Shown here one piece after another: positions 18,152-26,591 of a stretch of DNA of 47,188 bases. The notes under the pieces are model-generated. The model did no database searches and had not been told where the DNA came from. It saw only the letters and a list, made by a program, of their open reading frames with translations. Origin of the DNA: an uncultured Clostridia bacterium (lineage in GTDB: Bacteria > Bacillota > Clostridia > Peptostreptococcales > Anaerovoracaceae); contig CAKQQT010000023.1 of NCBI GenBank assembly GCA_934271235.1, forward strand, positions 1 through 47,188, in the 5' to 3' direction. Each line of letters opens with the position of its first letter. Position 1 is the first letter of the stretch. The translations under genes and the position numbers were made by a program.

Positions 18152-19048
18152 CTATTCTTTTACCAGTTCCTTGACGGACGCGGCAAGTCCCGCGAGTCCT
18201 TGGATCTCGGACGGGATGATGATCTTGGTTGCCTGACCGTCGGCAGCTTTCTGGAAAGCTTCCAGACTCTTAAGTTTGATAACGGCATCATCAAGCTGTG
18301 CTTCTTTGATCAGTTTCAGACCGTCAGCGGTCGCTTTGTTGATCATCAGGATGGCTTCGGACTGACCTTCGGCTTCGCGGATCGCGGTCTGCTTTTTCGC
18401 TTCTGCCTGCAGGATCGCTGCCTCTTTCTGACCCTCTGCGATCAGGATCGCGGACTTCTTTTCACCTTCTGCAATGAGGATAGCTTCACGTCTTTCACGT
18501 TCGGCTCTCATCTGCTTCTCCATAGCGGTCTGGATATCACGCGGCGGCGTGATGTTCTTGACTTCGACACGGTTGATCTTGATGCCCCATGGGTCGGTTG
18601 CCTCGTCCAGTACGAGTCTGATCTTGGAATTGATGTGTTCACGGCTGGTCAGGGATTCGTCGAGTTCCAGTTCGCCGATGATGTTTCGGAGCGTAGTCGC
18701 GGTCAGATTTTCGATCGCGTCCATCGGGCTTTCAACACCGTAAGTGTAGAGCTTCGGATCGGTGATCTGGAAGTAGATGACCGTGTCGATCTCCATCGTA
18801 ACGTTATCCTTGGTGATAACCGGCTGCGGCGGGAAGTCGATGACTTTTTCCTTTAATGAAACCTTTCTGGAGATCTTGTCGATCAGCGGCACTTTGAAAT
18901 GCAGGCCGACCTGCCAAGTTCCGTGATATGCCCCCAGTCGTTCCACTACATAAGCTCTTGCCTGCGGTACGATGCGGATGTTCGTAACCAGAAGACCGAT
19001 CACGATCGCGATCAATGCAAGGATAACAACCAACTTAATAATTCCCAT
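18152..19048 (-). CDS. SPFH-domain membrane protein (stomatin/QmcA family)
   Basis: 298 aa. One N-terminal membrane helix (IIKLVVILALIAIVIGLLV) is followed by the SPFH/Band 7 domain (RIVPQARAYVVERLGAYHGT onward, residues ~25-190). A long alanine/glutamate-rich coiled coil follows (AEGEKKSAILIAEGQKEAAI, about 200-240). These proteins form cage-like membrane microdomain scaffolds and regulate membrane proteases. It is preceded by an NfeD-type gene on the same strand (70-bp gap), the usual partner, so the pair is an operon. Confidence 0.92.
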   Translation of the reverse strand: MGIIKLVVILALIAIVIGLLVTNIRIVPQARAYVVERLGAYHGTWQVGLHFKVPLIDKISRKVSLKEKVIDFPPQPVITKDNVTMEIDTVIYFQITDPKLYTYGVESPMDAIENLTATTLRNIIGELELDESLTSREHINSKIRLVLDEATDPWGIKINRVEVKNITPPRDIQTAMEKQMRAERERREAILIAEGEKKSAILIAEGQKEAAILQAEAKKQTAIREAEGQSEAILMINKATADGLKLIKEAQLDDAVIKLKSLEAFQKAADGQATKIIIPSEIQGLAGLAASVKELVKE

Positions 19049-19118
19049 AATCTGTTTCCTTTCTTTTGTTTATGATAGATAATAACGTTGTTCGATTGAT
19101 TCGGCGCCGTCGATCCGG

Positions 19119-19577
19119 CTAGTCTTCCCGCATCGGGACGACGACCAGTTTGACGCCTTCGATCGCGTGAATCTTGACTTCTTTGCCTTGTTCGATCGAA
19201 GTTTCCGGCGTTTTGCCGACTGCGGACCAGACCTGGCCGTTGACCTTGACCTGACCGATGCTGAACGGCTGGATCGGCTTGACGACCATGGCTTTTTCCC
19301 CGATCAGAGCATCGATATTCGTTTTTTCCGATCCGGTTTTCAGCTTTTCCACGAAGATCTTTCTGGTAAAAACGAGGAAGCAGATCGATACCGCGAAAAA
19401 GATGACGACCTGCAGTGCGATCGGCAGATCCAAAAGCGCGGTCAGAAGTGCGATAAAAGCACCGCCCGCGAACCAAATGGTTGTCAGACCGGCTGTCAAG
19501 GCTTCGATGATCAGAAAGATCAGGGCCAGAGCCAGCCAGAAGACGATCATGCTGACCGATAATCCGAATAAAGTCAT
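19119..19577 (-). CDS. NfeD-like membrane protein
   Basis: 152 aa from ATG 19577, which has a strong AAAAGGGGGA upstream; a longer frame to 19661 lacks support. Three or four hydrophobic segments in the first ~75 residues (IVFWLALALIFLIIEALTAG, and IALQVVIFFAVSICFLVF) are followed by a soluble OB-fold domain (IGEKAMVVKPIQPFSIGQVK to the end). This matches the NfeD1b class that works with SPFH proteins in membrane microdomains. The partner gene is directly downstream. Confidence 0.88.
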   Translation of the reverse strand: MTLFGLSVSMIVFWLALALIFLIIEALTAGLTTIWFAGGAFIALLTALLDLPIALQVVIFFAVSICFLVFTRKIFVEKLKTGSEKTNIDALIGEKAMVVKPIQPFSIGQVKVNGQVWSAVGKTPETSIEQGKEVKIHAIEGVKLVVVPMRED

Positions 19578-19715
19578 AGAATCCCCCTTTTCGTAAAATA
19601 CAGTGTGCGATGACATTTTTGATAAGAACATTATACCATTGAACTTGCATGAATGCCACAAATATATTAAAATACCAATAAGTATAAAGATTTTTTAAGA
19701 AAGAAGGGAAGCTTG

Positions 19716-20084
19716 ATGAAATTTACCATGTATCATTCCTGCATTACGGTGCTGGATCTGGAAAAGTCTATGAAATTCTATGAAGAGGCGTTAGGCCTTA
19801 AGGAAGTCAGAAGGATCGAGGCACCGGACGGATCCTCGAAGATCGTATTTATGGGGATCGAAGGCGGAGCCTGTCAGCTTGAGCTGGCTTGGTATGCCGA
19901 TCGGAAAGAGCCATATGATCTCGGCGACAACGAGATCCATATCGGTTTCCGCACCGATGATTATGAAGCGTCGCTGGCCAAGCATAAAGAGATGGGCTGC
20001 GTCTGCTTCGAGAACCCGAACTTTGGTGTATACTTTATCGAAGATCCGGACGGCTACTGGATGGAAGTCGTACCGACACGCTAA
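19716..20084 (+). CDS. glyoxalase/VOC family protein (lactoylglutathione-lyase-like)
   Basis: 122 aa with two VOC modules. It starts MKFTMYHSCITVLDLEKSMK with the first metal-ligand His near position 7, followed by YEEALGLKEVRR. EIHIGFRTDDYEAS carries the second His, and the C-terminal FIEDPDGYWMEVV carries the last Glu ligand. It resembles glyoxalase I but may act on another thiol adduct, since Clostridia rarely have glutathione. ATG 19716 is favoured over the in-frame TTG at 19713; SD is AAGAAGGGA. It is followed by a terminator. Confidence 0.88.
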   Translation: MKFTMYHSCITVLDLEKSMKFYEEALGLKEVRRIEAPDGSSKIVFMGIEGGACQLELAWYADRKEPYDLGDNEIHIGFRTDDYEASLAKHKEMGCVCFENPNFGVYFIEDPDGYWMEVVPTR

Positions 20085-20111
20085 GCCGCAGATAACGAGA
20101 ACGAACCGATG

Positions 20112-20160
20112 GCCGGCAGGAAGCAGGAAAGGAAAACTGCATCCTGCCGGCTGTTTTATT
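20112..20160 (+). terminator. intrinsic terminator after the glyoxalase gene
   Basis: GCCGGCAGGA (20112-20121) pairs perfectly with TCCTGCCGGC (20142-20151), followed by TGTTTTATT. Confidence 0.85.
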
Positions 20161-21930
20161 CTATTCGGAAACAGGATGATCAAAGACCGGAGGAATGAAA
20201 TTTTCAATCGCACTGCGCAGTTTCGGATGGCGGACCACAAAATGGATCGCCGGCGCACTGCCTTTGGAGATCATTGCCCATTGCCCCTCATGTATGTGGA
20301 TCTGCAGATTGCGGAATGCGTGGGAGACAGATTTTTTCAGCGTACAGCCCGGATGTGCCGCAGCGAAAGCTTCCGTTTGCCGCAGGTGCGCCGCGTAAGT
20401 CTCGGCGTCATAAAAGACATCGCGTTCGCAGAAGATACTCGAAAGATCCAGTGTCGGCGGATGCACGGCCAGTTCTTCCGGCGAGATATCCGCGATTTCG
20501 ATCTCCAGTATTTCTGTTTGGAGGAGCTGCAGGACGTGCGCATTCTGCGCAGCGCGGTTTGCGAATAGGAGCTCTCGGCTTTCCGCCGGGATCTGGGCCT
20601 TTTCCGCAAGCGCGGCGAGCAAAGACTCTGTCATGGTATAGAGCGGGAGCGAAGAATAGATGCTCCTGCGTTTTCCCGGTTTCGCCAGATCAGCCAGCAA
20701 AAATGCCTGCCATTCCTTTTCTTTTTCACTGCGGTAGATCTCCATCAGTGGATGTGCATTTGCCAGCAGTGCCTGCGCGCGCCTTGCGTAATACTCTACT
20801 TCCTTTTTCGACTTTGTCAGATAATATCTGCCCTCGCTGTGATGACCGGAAACTGCTTCGCCGGAGAGCGCCGCGGTGCCGGAGACCTTGAGCAAATGAA
20901 GGAAAACATTGTTTTGTGTGTTTTTTAGGTAATACGGTGAGATCTGACCGGTCATGTACATCGGGATCCAGCTTTCCAACCCCAACATCATGTCATCAAA
21001 CGAACGATCCAAATTGTGGATCTGATGCAGATGCAGTCCTTTTTTGAGCAGCATGGCCATGCCGAACATCCACTTCTTCGGAAACTCCGGATCCTTTGCC
21101 ATTTCGCTCATCGGCATATCGCTGTACATGATCACGGGTGCGGTGCTTTTGGAAAGCACGGTGGCTTTCAAAAAATCCAGTTCACTTTCCATCATTTCCG
21201 CAAGACCGGTGTAGGATTTGGAAGCAGGGAGCTGAAACGGCACAGATGGGACCTTGATCTCATGGAAGCGGATCGCCTTGATGTACGAATTAAGGTCAAA
21301 GTCATCCAACTGCCGGAGAAAATCCGCAATGTCGCGCTTTGTGTCTGTTTGCAGTCCGTCTTTGTTCGAAGCGGGGGTTTGGAGCAGCCAACTGCGCAGA
21401 CGCTCATAGCGAACAGATAAGTCGGAAAGAGGATCGGGGTCACAGGCAAGAAGCTTCGATAAGGTCAGGAATTCCGACTGTGTTTTTATCTCTCTGGCAG
21501 TAAAAGCGGCAATTGCATCCGCGAACTGCTGTGGGTCTGCAGGACGCCGAGAACCGCTGCGGATCCGAAAAATGGTAGAAACGTCATAGTTTGTATGCCT
21601 GCAAAGTTTGTTCAGATTGATATTGAAAGCTGTGATCAGTGCGTTAAAATTCTGCCGCAGCGCTTCTCGGTCGATGAGAATGAGGTCGTCGCATGTCAAA
21701 AATGCTGCCTTGACAGCTGAAACAGTAATTCCATCCAGCGACCGCCTCCTTGCTGCTTCAGCGAGCGCCAGACAAAGATTTTCCCAGATATCGGAGCCGG
21801 GTTCCGGTATACGGCTGCCGTTGCGATAACGGCTGAAGGTGGCCTGAGAAATACCGGATAAGGCGCAGATCTCCTTTGATGTGCAGCCAAGTAGAAGCAG
21901 ATAATCATTCAATTTTTCGTAAAATTTCAT
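20161..21930 (-). CDS. large helix-turn-helix regulator-like protein
   Basis: 589 aa from ATG 21930, preceded by ACGGAGGAAAAG; the frame is open further upstream but has no SD there. The N-terminus is a clear HTH (SKEICALSGISQATFSRYRNGS, residues ~18-39). A second, similar HTH-like segment follows (NLNKLCRHTNYDVSTIFRIRSG, about 108-129). The remaining ~450 residues show no recognised domain, no membrane helix and no kinase motif. I infer a DNA-binding regulator with a large sensor or effector region. It is transcribed divergently from a lipoprotein gene, with two palindromes in the shared gap. Confidence 0.65.
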   Translation of the reverse strand: MKFYEKLNDYLLLLGCTSKEICALSGISQATFSRYRNGSRIPEPGSDIWENLCLALAEAARRRSLDGITVSAVKAAFLTCDDLILIDREALRQNFNALITAFNINLNKLCRHTNYDVSTIFRIRSGSRRPADPQQFADAIAAFTAREIKTQSEFLTLSKLLACDPDPLSDLSVRYERLRSWLLQTPASNKDGLQTDTKRDIADFLRQLDDFDLNSYIKAIRFHEIKVPSVPFQLPASKSYTGLAEMMESELDFLKATVLSKSTAPVIMYSDMPMSEMAKDPEFPKKWMFGMAMLLKKGLHLHQIHNLDRSFDDMMLGLESWIPMYMTGQISPYYLKNTQNNVFLHLLKVSGTAALSGEAVSGHHSEGRYYLTKSKKEVEYYARRAQALLANAHPLMEIYRSEKEKEWQAFLLADLAKPGKRRSIYSSLPLYTMTESLLAALAEKAQIPAESRELLFANRAAQNAHVLQLLQTEILEIEIADISPEELAVHPPTLDLSSIFCERDVFYDAETYAAHLRQTEAFAAAHPGCTLKKSVSHAFRNLQIHIHEGQWAMISKGSAPAIHFVVRHPKLRSAIENFIPPVFDHPVSE

Positions 21931-22023
21931 GTCGGATCTTTTCCTCCGTATAAAATAGAATACTTCGGATATTGTACACCGTGCAGCGACAGATGAAAAG
22001 ACTTTGCCGCAAAAAAGATTTCT

Positions 22024-22067
22024 GAATTGGCATAGGACAATTCGGAAACTCGATGTTGGTGTTTCCG
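22024..22067. promoter_or_regulatory. two adjacent palindromes in the divergent regulator/lipoprotein gap
   Basis: GAATTG (22024-22029), 8 bases, CAATTC (22038-22043), then CGGAAAC (22043-22049), 11 bases, GTTTCCG (22061-22067). They lie just upstream of TAAAAT near 22076, a possible -10 for the lipoprotein gene. They are plausible operators for the neighbouring HTH protein. Confidence 0.4.
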
Positions 22068-22133
22068 GACATATGATAAAATAGGAGAGCGAACGCAAGA
22101 AACAAAATCGGGAAATGATGGAGGAAAGAACCG

Positions 22134-23273
22134 ATGAGGGAAAAGCAAAAGAAGATCAGGAAGAGCATCACACTTGTGCTCCTCGCGGCACTGCTGCTTG
22201 GCTCGAGTGCCTGCGGGGAAAAGACGATCGTCAACGCGGACGGAACAGAGACCACACAGACGGAAAAAGGCGTGAAAGTGACGGAAACCGCAGCAAAAGC
22301 GGCGCAGACAGAAGAATACAGCTGTGCGGATTTCAGCATGACGATCCCTAAAGGCTGGACGGTCACCAGCGGCGGAGCGAATATGCTGCACAGTATCCGG
22401 GTATATGACCCGAACGAACCACGGAATCAGATGTTCGTGCTGTTAAAGGCCGACTGCCTGCTGCATTCGCAGGAAGGAAAAAAGGCTTGGGAATATAATT
22501 ATCAGATGGGAAATGGGCAGGCTGCTCTGTTTGCGGCCGCGCCGGTGCTGAAAGATCCGTCGACGGAAGGATTTTTTAAGATCTTCTCCAGGTACGCGAA
22601 ATTCGCCGCAAAGATCGAGTCCGGCTATGCCGGCTATACGTTTCCCGCGTTTGACGACTTTACGGTTACCGAACAATTTGATTCGACGAGCAGTCTGAAA
22701 AGCCAGGCGATCGGAGATAAACTGCTGCGCGCGGATTTTACCGCGGATGGGAAAGCCGGGGAAGGCATGTTCGCAGCATCGGTTGTCGATTTTGGGAGCT
22801 TTTCAATCGCGGCAGGCGTAGATGGCTACATGCTGAAGCAAGCAGACGGCGGATATTACAGCGCATACAATGTCATGGCAGTTACAGCCGCGAAGGATAC
22901 CTTTATCGAGTGGGAAAGCTTGCTGACGGAATGCATGAAGAGTCTGCAGTATTCGGACAGCTTCGTCAGCGCGGCGAACCAGAGCAGCAACGAACAGGTA
23001 GCATTGGCGCAGCAGATCAGCGCGAATTTTAACGCGGCCATGGATGGGATCATGGATTCTTGGGAGAGCCGCAGCAAGAGTCAGGATATCATGAGCCAGA
23101 AACAAAGCGACGCGACACTGGGATACGAAAGAGTCTATGATACCGAAACCAACGAGGTCTATCGCGCGACAAACGGGTTTACCGATGTCTATGACGGCAA
23201 GCGTTATCAGCCGGTGACCGATGACCAGATGTACGCGGAGCCGATCAGCGGGTACATCGAACGCGTCGATTGA
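22134..23273 (+). CDS. putative lipoprotein, unknown function
   Basis: 379 aa. A basic start, a hydrophobic stretch and the lipobox LLGSSAC give a lipidated Cys near residue 27; a Thr/Lys-rich linker follows. The body begins ADFSMTIPKGWTV, a pattern common in small secreted Firmicute proteins of the DUF-type 'PsbP-like' fold. The rest is rich in small and acidic residues with no catalytic motif I can name. SD: GGAGGAAAG before ATG 22134. It is divergent from the large HTH protein, which may control it. Confidence 0.75.
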   Translation: MREKQKKIRKSITLVLLAALLLGSSACGEKTIVNADGTETTQTEKGVKVTETAAKAAQTEEYSCADFSMTIPKGWTVTSGGANMLHSIRVYDPNEPRNQMFVLLKADCLLHSQEGKKAWEYNYQMGNGQAALFAAAPVLKDPSTEGFFKIFSRYAKFAAKIESGYAGYTFPAFDDFTVTEQFDSTSSLKSQAIGDKLLRADFTADGKAGEGMFAASVVDFGSFSIAAGVDGYMLKQADGGYYSAYNVMAVTAAKDTFIEWESLLTECMKSLQYSDSFVSAANQSSNEQVALAQQISANFNAAMDGIMDSWESRSKSQDIMSQKQSDATLGYERVYDTETNEVYRATNGFTDVYDGKRYQPVTDDQMYAEPISGYIERVD

Positions 23274-23308
23274 CGTTCCTGTCCGCTTGGCTGTTCCGAT
23301 CAAAACGC

Positions 23309-23357
23309 AAAAATCCCGGAAGTTCCAAAATGAAACGGAATTTCCGGGATTTTTTAT
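23309..23357. terminator. bidirectional terminator between lipoprotein and CDF gene
   Basis: AAAATCCCGGAA pairs with TTTCCGGGATTTT, with an inner TTCC/GGAA helix. A-runs and T-runs flank both sides. Confidence 0.88.
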
Positions 23358-23377
23358 TTTCGGATTCCTTTACCGGA

Positions 23378-24556
23378 CTAACGTTCGACATCCACATAGG
23401 AACGGTCGAACTCGATCACGGTGCGGAAGCTCGGGTTGTAGGCAGAGACCGCGTCCGCGAGCGTTTTTTGGATCTCCTCGCCGCTCAGCTTGCAGCCCGG
23501 GGCGATCGCGACATCGAAGACTACGTTGGTATGCGTCGGACCCGGGACCAGACGAAGATCGTGGAAGTTCGTGACGCCGTCCAGACCGGTGATCGCGTCG
23601 CGGAGAACCTGTTTCAAAGGCTCACGGTTCGGATCGCTGACATTGACCGGGTCCATGTGGACCGTGCAGCTGATGTGCAGCCTTTTGGAGACTTCATGCT
23701 CGATATTGTCGATCATATCGTGACTGACCATGATGTCGACTGCCGCATCGACTTCCGCGTGCAGGGAAGTAAAGATCTTGCCGGGACCGTAATTGTGTAC
23801 CGCCAGATCATGGATATCCAGTACGCCCTCCTGCTGCAGGGCAATATCCTCGATCGCCTTGACCAGCGCAGGATCCGGCGCTTCGCCAAGCAGCGGACTG
23901 ACCGTTTCGCGGACCAGACCGATGCCGGACCAGACGATAAACAGCGCGACCAGTACGCCCATGTAACCGTCGATCTGCAGATCGCAGAAATGACCGATCA
24001 AAAGGCTGACTAAAACCGCCGATGTCGCGATGACGTCGTTGCGGCTGTCCGCGCCGGTCGCGATCAGCGTCATGGAATGGATCTTTCTGCCGGCGGTCAC
24101 GTTGAACGCGGCCTGCCAGATCTTCATGCCGATGGCAAGCAGCAGCACGATGACCACTGTCAGGCTGAATTCGGTCGGCGTCGGGTGCAGGATCTTATCC
24201 ACGGAACCCTTGCCGAGCTCCAGACCGACCACGATGATGATGACGGAAACGAGCAGACCGGCCAGATATTCGATCCGTGCGTGCCCGTAAGGATGTTCCT
24301 TATCCTCCGGCAGTGAGGCCAGTTTGAAACCGATCAGCGTGATCAGGGAAGATGAGGCGTCCGCCAGGTTATTGACCGCGTCAGCAACGATGGCGATACT
24401 GCCGGAAAGCAATCCGACCGCGATCTTCATCGCGCAGAGCAGTGTATTGGACAGGATCCCCACGATGCCGGCCACCTTACCGTACTGATCTCGGACCTCC
24501 GGATTTTTTACGTCCTCGTAATTGCGGATCAGTTTTCGAAACAAAAGATCATGCAT
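23378..24556 (-). CDS. cation diffusion facilitator (CDF) family transporter
   Basis: 392 aa. Six membrane segments fill the first ~220 residues. Transmembrane helix 2 holds the metal site DAVNNLADA (Asp/Asn/Asp), and helix 5 the second pair (TGADSRNDVIATSAV). The loop EDKEHPYGHARIEYLAG is the CDF signature. The cytoplasmic C-terminal domain (from about 225) is the ferredoxin-like dimerisation module with metal-binding His residues (DIHDLAVHNYGPG), extended beyond the minimal CDF length. It likely exports Zn2+, Mn2+ or Fe2+; the sequence does not decide. Its ATG overlaps the stop of the TSCPD gene by 8 bases. Confidence 0.9.
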   Translation of the reverse strand: MHDLLFRKLIRNYEDVKNPEVRDQYGKVAGIVGILSNTLLCAMKIAVGLLSGSIAIVADAVNNLADASSSLITLIGFKLASLPEDKEHPYGHARIEYLAGLLVSVIIIVVGLELGKGSVDKILHPTPTEFSLTVVIVLLLAIGMKIWQAAFNVTAGRKIHSMTLIATGADSRNDVIATSAVLVSLLIGHFCDLQIDGYMGVLVALFIVWSGIGLVRETVSPLLGEAPDPALVKAIEDIALQQEGVLDIHDLAVHNYGPGKIFTSLHAEVDAAVDIMVSHDMIDNIEHEVSKRLHISCTVHMDPVNVSDPNREPLKQVLRDAITGLDGVTNFHDLRLVPGPTHTNVVFDVAIAPGCKLSGEEIQKTLADAVSAYNPSFRTVIEFDRSYVDVER

Positions 24557-24800
24557 CTTTCATAGCCTCTTCGATCGCTTTTGCAAGCTGATCCGGACAG
24601 GAAGTCTGGCGGAATCCGCAATGAATGCCGGACAGTTTATCTTTGACTGCGTCACAAGGCATGCCCTTGACCAGCGCGCAAAGGCCTTTATGGTTGCCGT
24701 CGCAGCCGCCCTCAAAAGCGACATCCTTTACCACGCCGTCTTCGACATCCAGATAAATTGCGCGGGCACAGACACCCGTCGGACGATATTCGTATTTCAT
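24549..24800 (-). CDS. TSCPD-domain protein (TIGR03905-like)
   Basis: 83 aa from ATG 24800 with AAAGGAGA upstream. The small domain has conserved cysteines: GVCARAIYLD, FEGGCDGNHKGLCALVKG, CGFRQTSCPDQLAKAI. TSCPD domains also occur at the C-terminus of class II ribonucleotide reductases; stand-alone ones of this size are of unknown function and probably bind metal. Its end overlaps the start of the CDF transporter (ATGCATGA), so the two are translationally coupled. Confidence 0.85.
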   Translation of the reverse strand: MKYEYRPTGVCARAIYLDVEDGVVKDVAFEGGCDGNHKGLCALVKGMPCDAVKDKLSGIHCGFRQTSCPDQLAKAIEEAMKDA

Positions 24801-24927
24801 AAAAAAATCTCCTTTCAAAGGTATATTCATTTGTGTTAAAATAATTCTATGCGCTGCCTGCACCTTACAAATTCGGGACAGGCATTATGACTATTCTACC
24901 ACATTTTGCGTCGAAAAGAGAAGAAAA

Positions 24928-25728
24928 ATGGAAGAAAACAAAATATTTTTGCGAACGATTGAAGAGAAATACGAACGTTTTTTGGATTATTATACCATTA
25001 TGAACAGTGACTTTCTGAGCTTGGAGCAGCAGAGCATGCTGAACGGCTTTTTGCGTGCGCATATAAAGGAAAATGTGTTCCTGTTCGGCGGCTATCCGGA
25101 GGCAGAGCGCAGACAGGTGCTGTTCCTTCCGGACTATACGGGGCTTGCGCCGCAGGCACAGGACGCAGACCTGCTGGAATATTTCAGGGAAAATCCGGAT
25201 GACTGCCCGATCTCACTGCTTGACGTTCGCGTTGCTTCCGCGGCGCGCGAAAAGCTGACGCATCGGGATTACCTGGGCGCGTTGATGGGAGAGGGAATCC
25301 GACGGGAAAAAGTCGGCGACATCATCGTGACGGAGCGCGGCGCGCAGATCCTCGCGATGAAGGAGATGTGTGCTTATCTTGCGCAGAACTTTCGACATGT
25401 CGGCAGGTTTGAAGCGGATGTTAAAATTCTGTCAATTTTTGCGCTTTCCTATCGCGAATCACAGACAAATTGCTTGCATTTCACGGTATCTTCACCTAGA
25501 ATTGATAATATAGTAGCAGTAGCGTACGGTCTCTCCAGAAGGCTTGCGACAGAAGCGATCCTCGCGGGGAGGGTTTTCGTAAACGGTGTGGAAACAACAA
25601 AGCCTGACATGTCGCTGAAGGGCGGGGAAAAGATCGTCCTGCGCGGCAAGGGCAAAGCAATCTACCACGGGATAAACGGCACCTCCAAAAAAGGGAAGCT
25701 GTATATCAGCGTGGATAAATACATATAA
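24928..25728 (+). CDS. YlmH-like S4-domain RNA-binding protein
   Basis: 266 aa. The N-terminal part (to about 100) is the YlmH-specific region with FLFGGYPEAERRQVLFLPDY. The middle has HRDYLGALMGEGIRREKVGDI. The C-terminal S4 domain is at about residues 190-250 (SRRLATEAILAGRVFVNGVE). In Bacillus, YlmH binds stalled 50S-peptidyl-tRNA complexes and can act in ribosome-associated quality control; that role is assumed here from the family. In many Firmicutes it sits in the ftsZ-divIVA region; here it stands alone with a TIM-barrel-like gene 22 bases downstream. Confidence 0.88.
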   Translation: MEENKIFLRTIEEKYERFLDYYTIMNSDFLSLEQQSMLNGFLRAHIKENVFLFGGYPEAERRQVLFLPDYTGLAPQAQDADLLEYFRENPDDCPISLLDVRVASAAREKLTHRDYLGALMGEGIRREKVGDIIVTERGAQILAMKEMCAYLAQNFRHVGRFEADVKILSIFALSYRESQTNCLHFTVSSPRIDNIVAVAYGLSRRLATEAILAGRVFVNGVETTKPDMSLKGGEKIVLRGKGKAIYHGINGTSKKGKLYISVDKYI

Positions 25729-25750
25729 GAGAAGAACAGGAGGCGGTTAT

Positions 25751-26476
25751 ATGGATCAGAAGGAATTGCCAAGAATCGCGGGGAAGCTGAGATCAAAATA
25801 TTTGGAGATGCCGGAGGAGATTTACAGAGCCAAGGGCATCGTTATCATGGGAAAACGGATCAAATCCGTCATTTTCACGACGGATATCGCTATCATTCGC
25901 AGCTGCAACGCGGACGCGGTGCTGGCTGTTTATCCGTTTACACCGCAGCAGGTGATCTCGCAGTCGATCATCAACGTGGCGCCGATGCCGGTCTTTGTCG
26001 GTGTCGGCGGCGGCATTACCAACGGCGTGCGTTCGGCGATCATCGCCAAGGACGCTGAGGGAGACGGCGCATGGGGCGTGGTAGTCAACGCGCCGGTGAC
26101 CAATGACAATATTAAACTGATCAGCGCGACGGTCGATGTGCCGATCATCGCGACGGTCATCCACGAGAGCGCGGATATTCAGGCAAGACTGGACGCCGGC
26201 GTTTCGATTCTCAACGTTTCCGCCGCGGCTAGAACACCGATCGTGGTAAAAAAGATTAGAGAAAAATTCCCGAAGGTACCGATCATCGCGACCGGAGGAC
26301 CGACGCCGCAAAGTATTTTGGCGACCATCGAGGCGGGGGCGAACTGCATCAGCTATACGCCGCCTTCGACCGCAGAGATTTTCGCGGATATTATGAAAAG
26401 CTATCGTGAACAGGAGGATGTCAACGAATCCGCGGAGGACCATGTGACGATCCTCGACGCAATTGAACGGATGTAA
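25751..26476 (+). CDS. TIM-barrel-like protein, function unknown
   Basis: 241 aa. Repeating beta-strand/helix units are visible: SVIFTTDIAIIRS, PVFVGVGGGITNG, WGVVVNAPVTND, PIIATVIHES, and VPIIATGGPT near residue 180, which looks like a phosphate-binding loop of thiamine-phosphate-synthase/indoleglycerol-type barrels. I do not recognise a catalytic set and assign no reaction. SD ACAGGAGGCGG before ATG 25751. It is probably co-transcribed with the YlmH gene. Confidence 0.7.
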   Translation: MDQKELPRIAGKLRSKYLEMPEEIYRAKGIVIMGKRIKSVIFTTDIAIIRSCNADAVLAVYPFTPQQVISQSIINVAPMPVFVGVGGGITNGVRSAIIAKDAEGDGAWGVVVNAPVTNDNIKLISATVDVPIIATVIHESADIQARLDAGVSILNVSAAARTPIVVKKIREKFPKVPIIATGGPTPQSILATIEAGANCISYTPPSTAEIFADIMKSYREQEDVNESAEDHVTILDAIERM

Positions 26477-26509
26477 AAAGCCGACGGCTTATTCATCAAA
26501 AGCAAAAAA

Positions 26510-26562
26510 GAAAAACCGCGTGAAACTTCTTGCGTGTACTGCAGAATTTTCATGCGGTTTTT
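26510..26562. terminator. bidirectional terminator at the border of the AT-rich cassette
   Basis: AAAAACCGCGTGAAA pairs with TTTTCATGCGGTTTTT. A smaller hairpin (AAGCCG/CGGCTT) lies just before, at about 26479-26492. Confidence 0.8.
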
Positions 26563-26591
26563 ATGATATACTCATTAGCAAGAATAATTTT

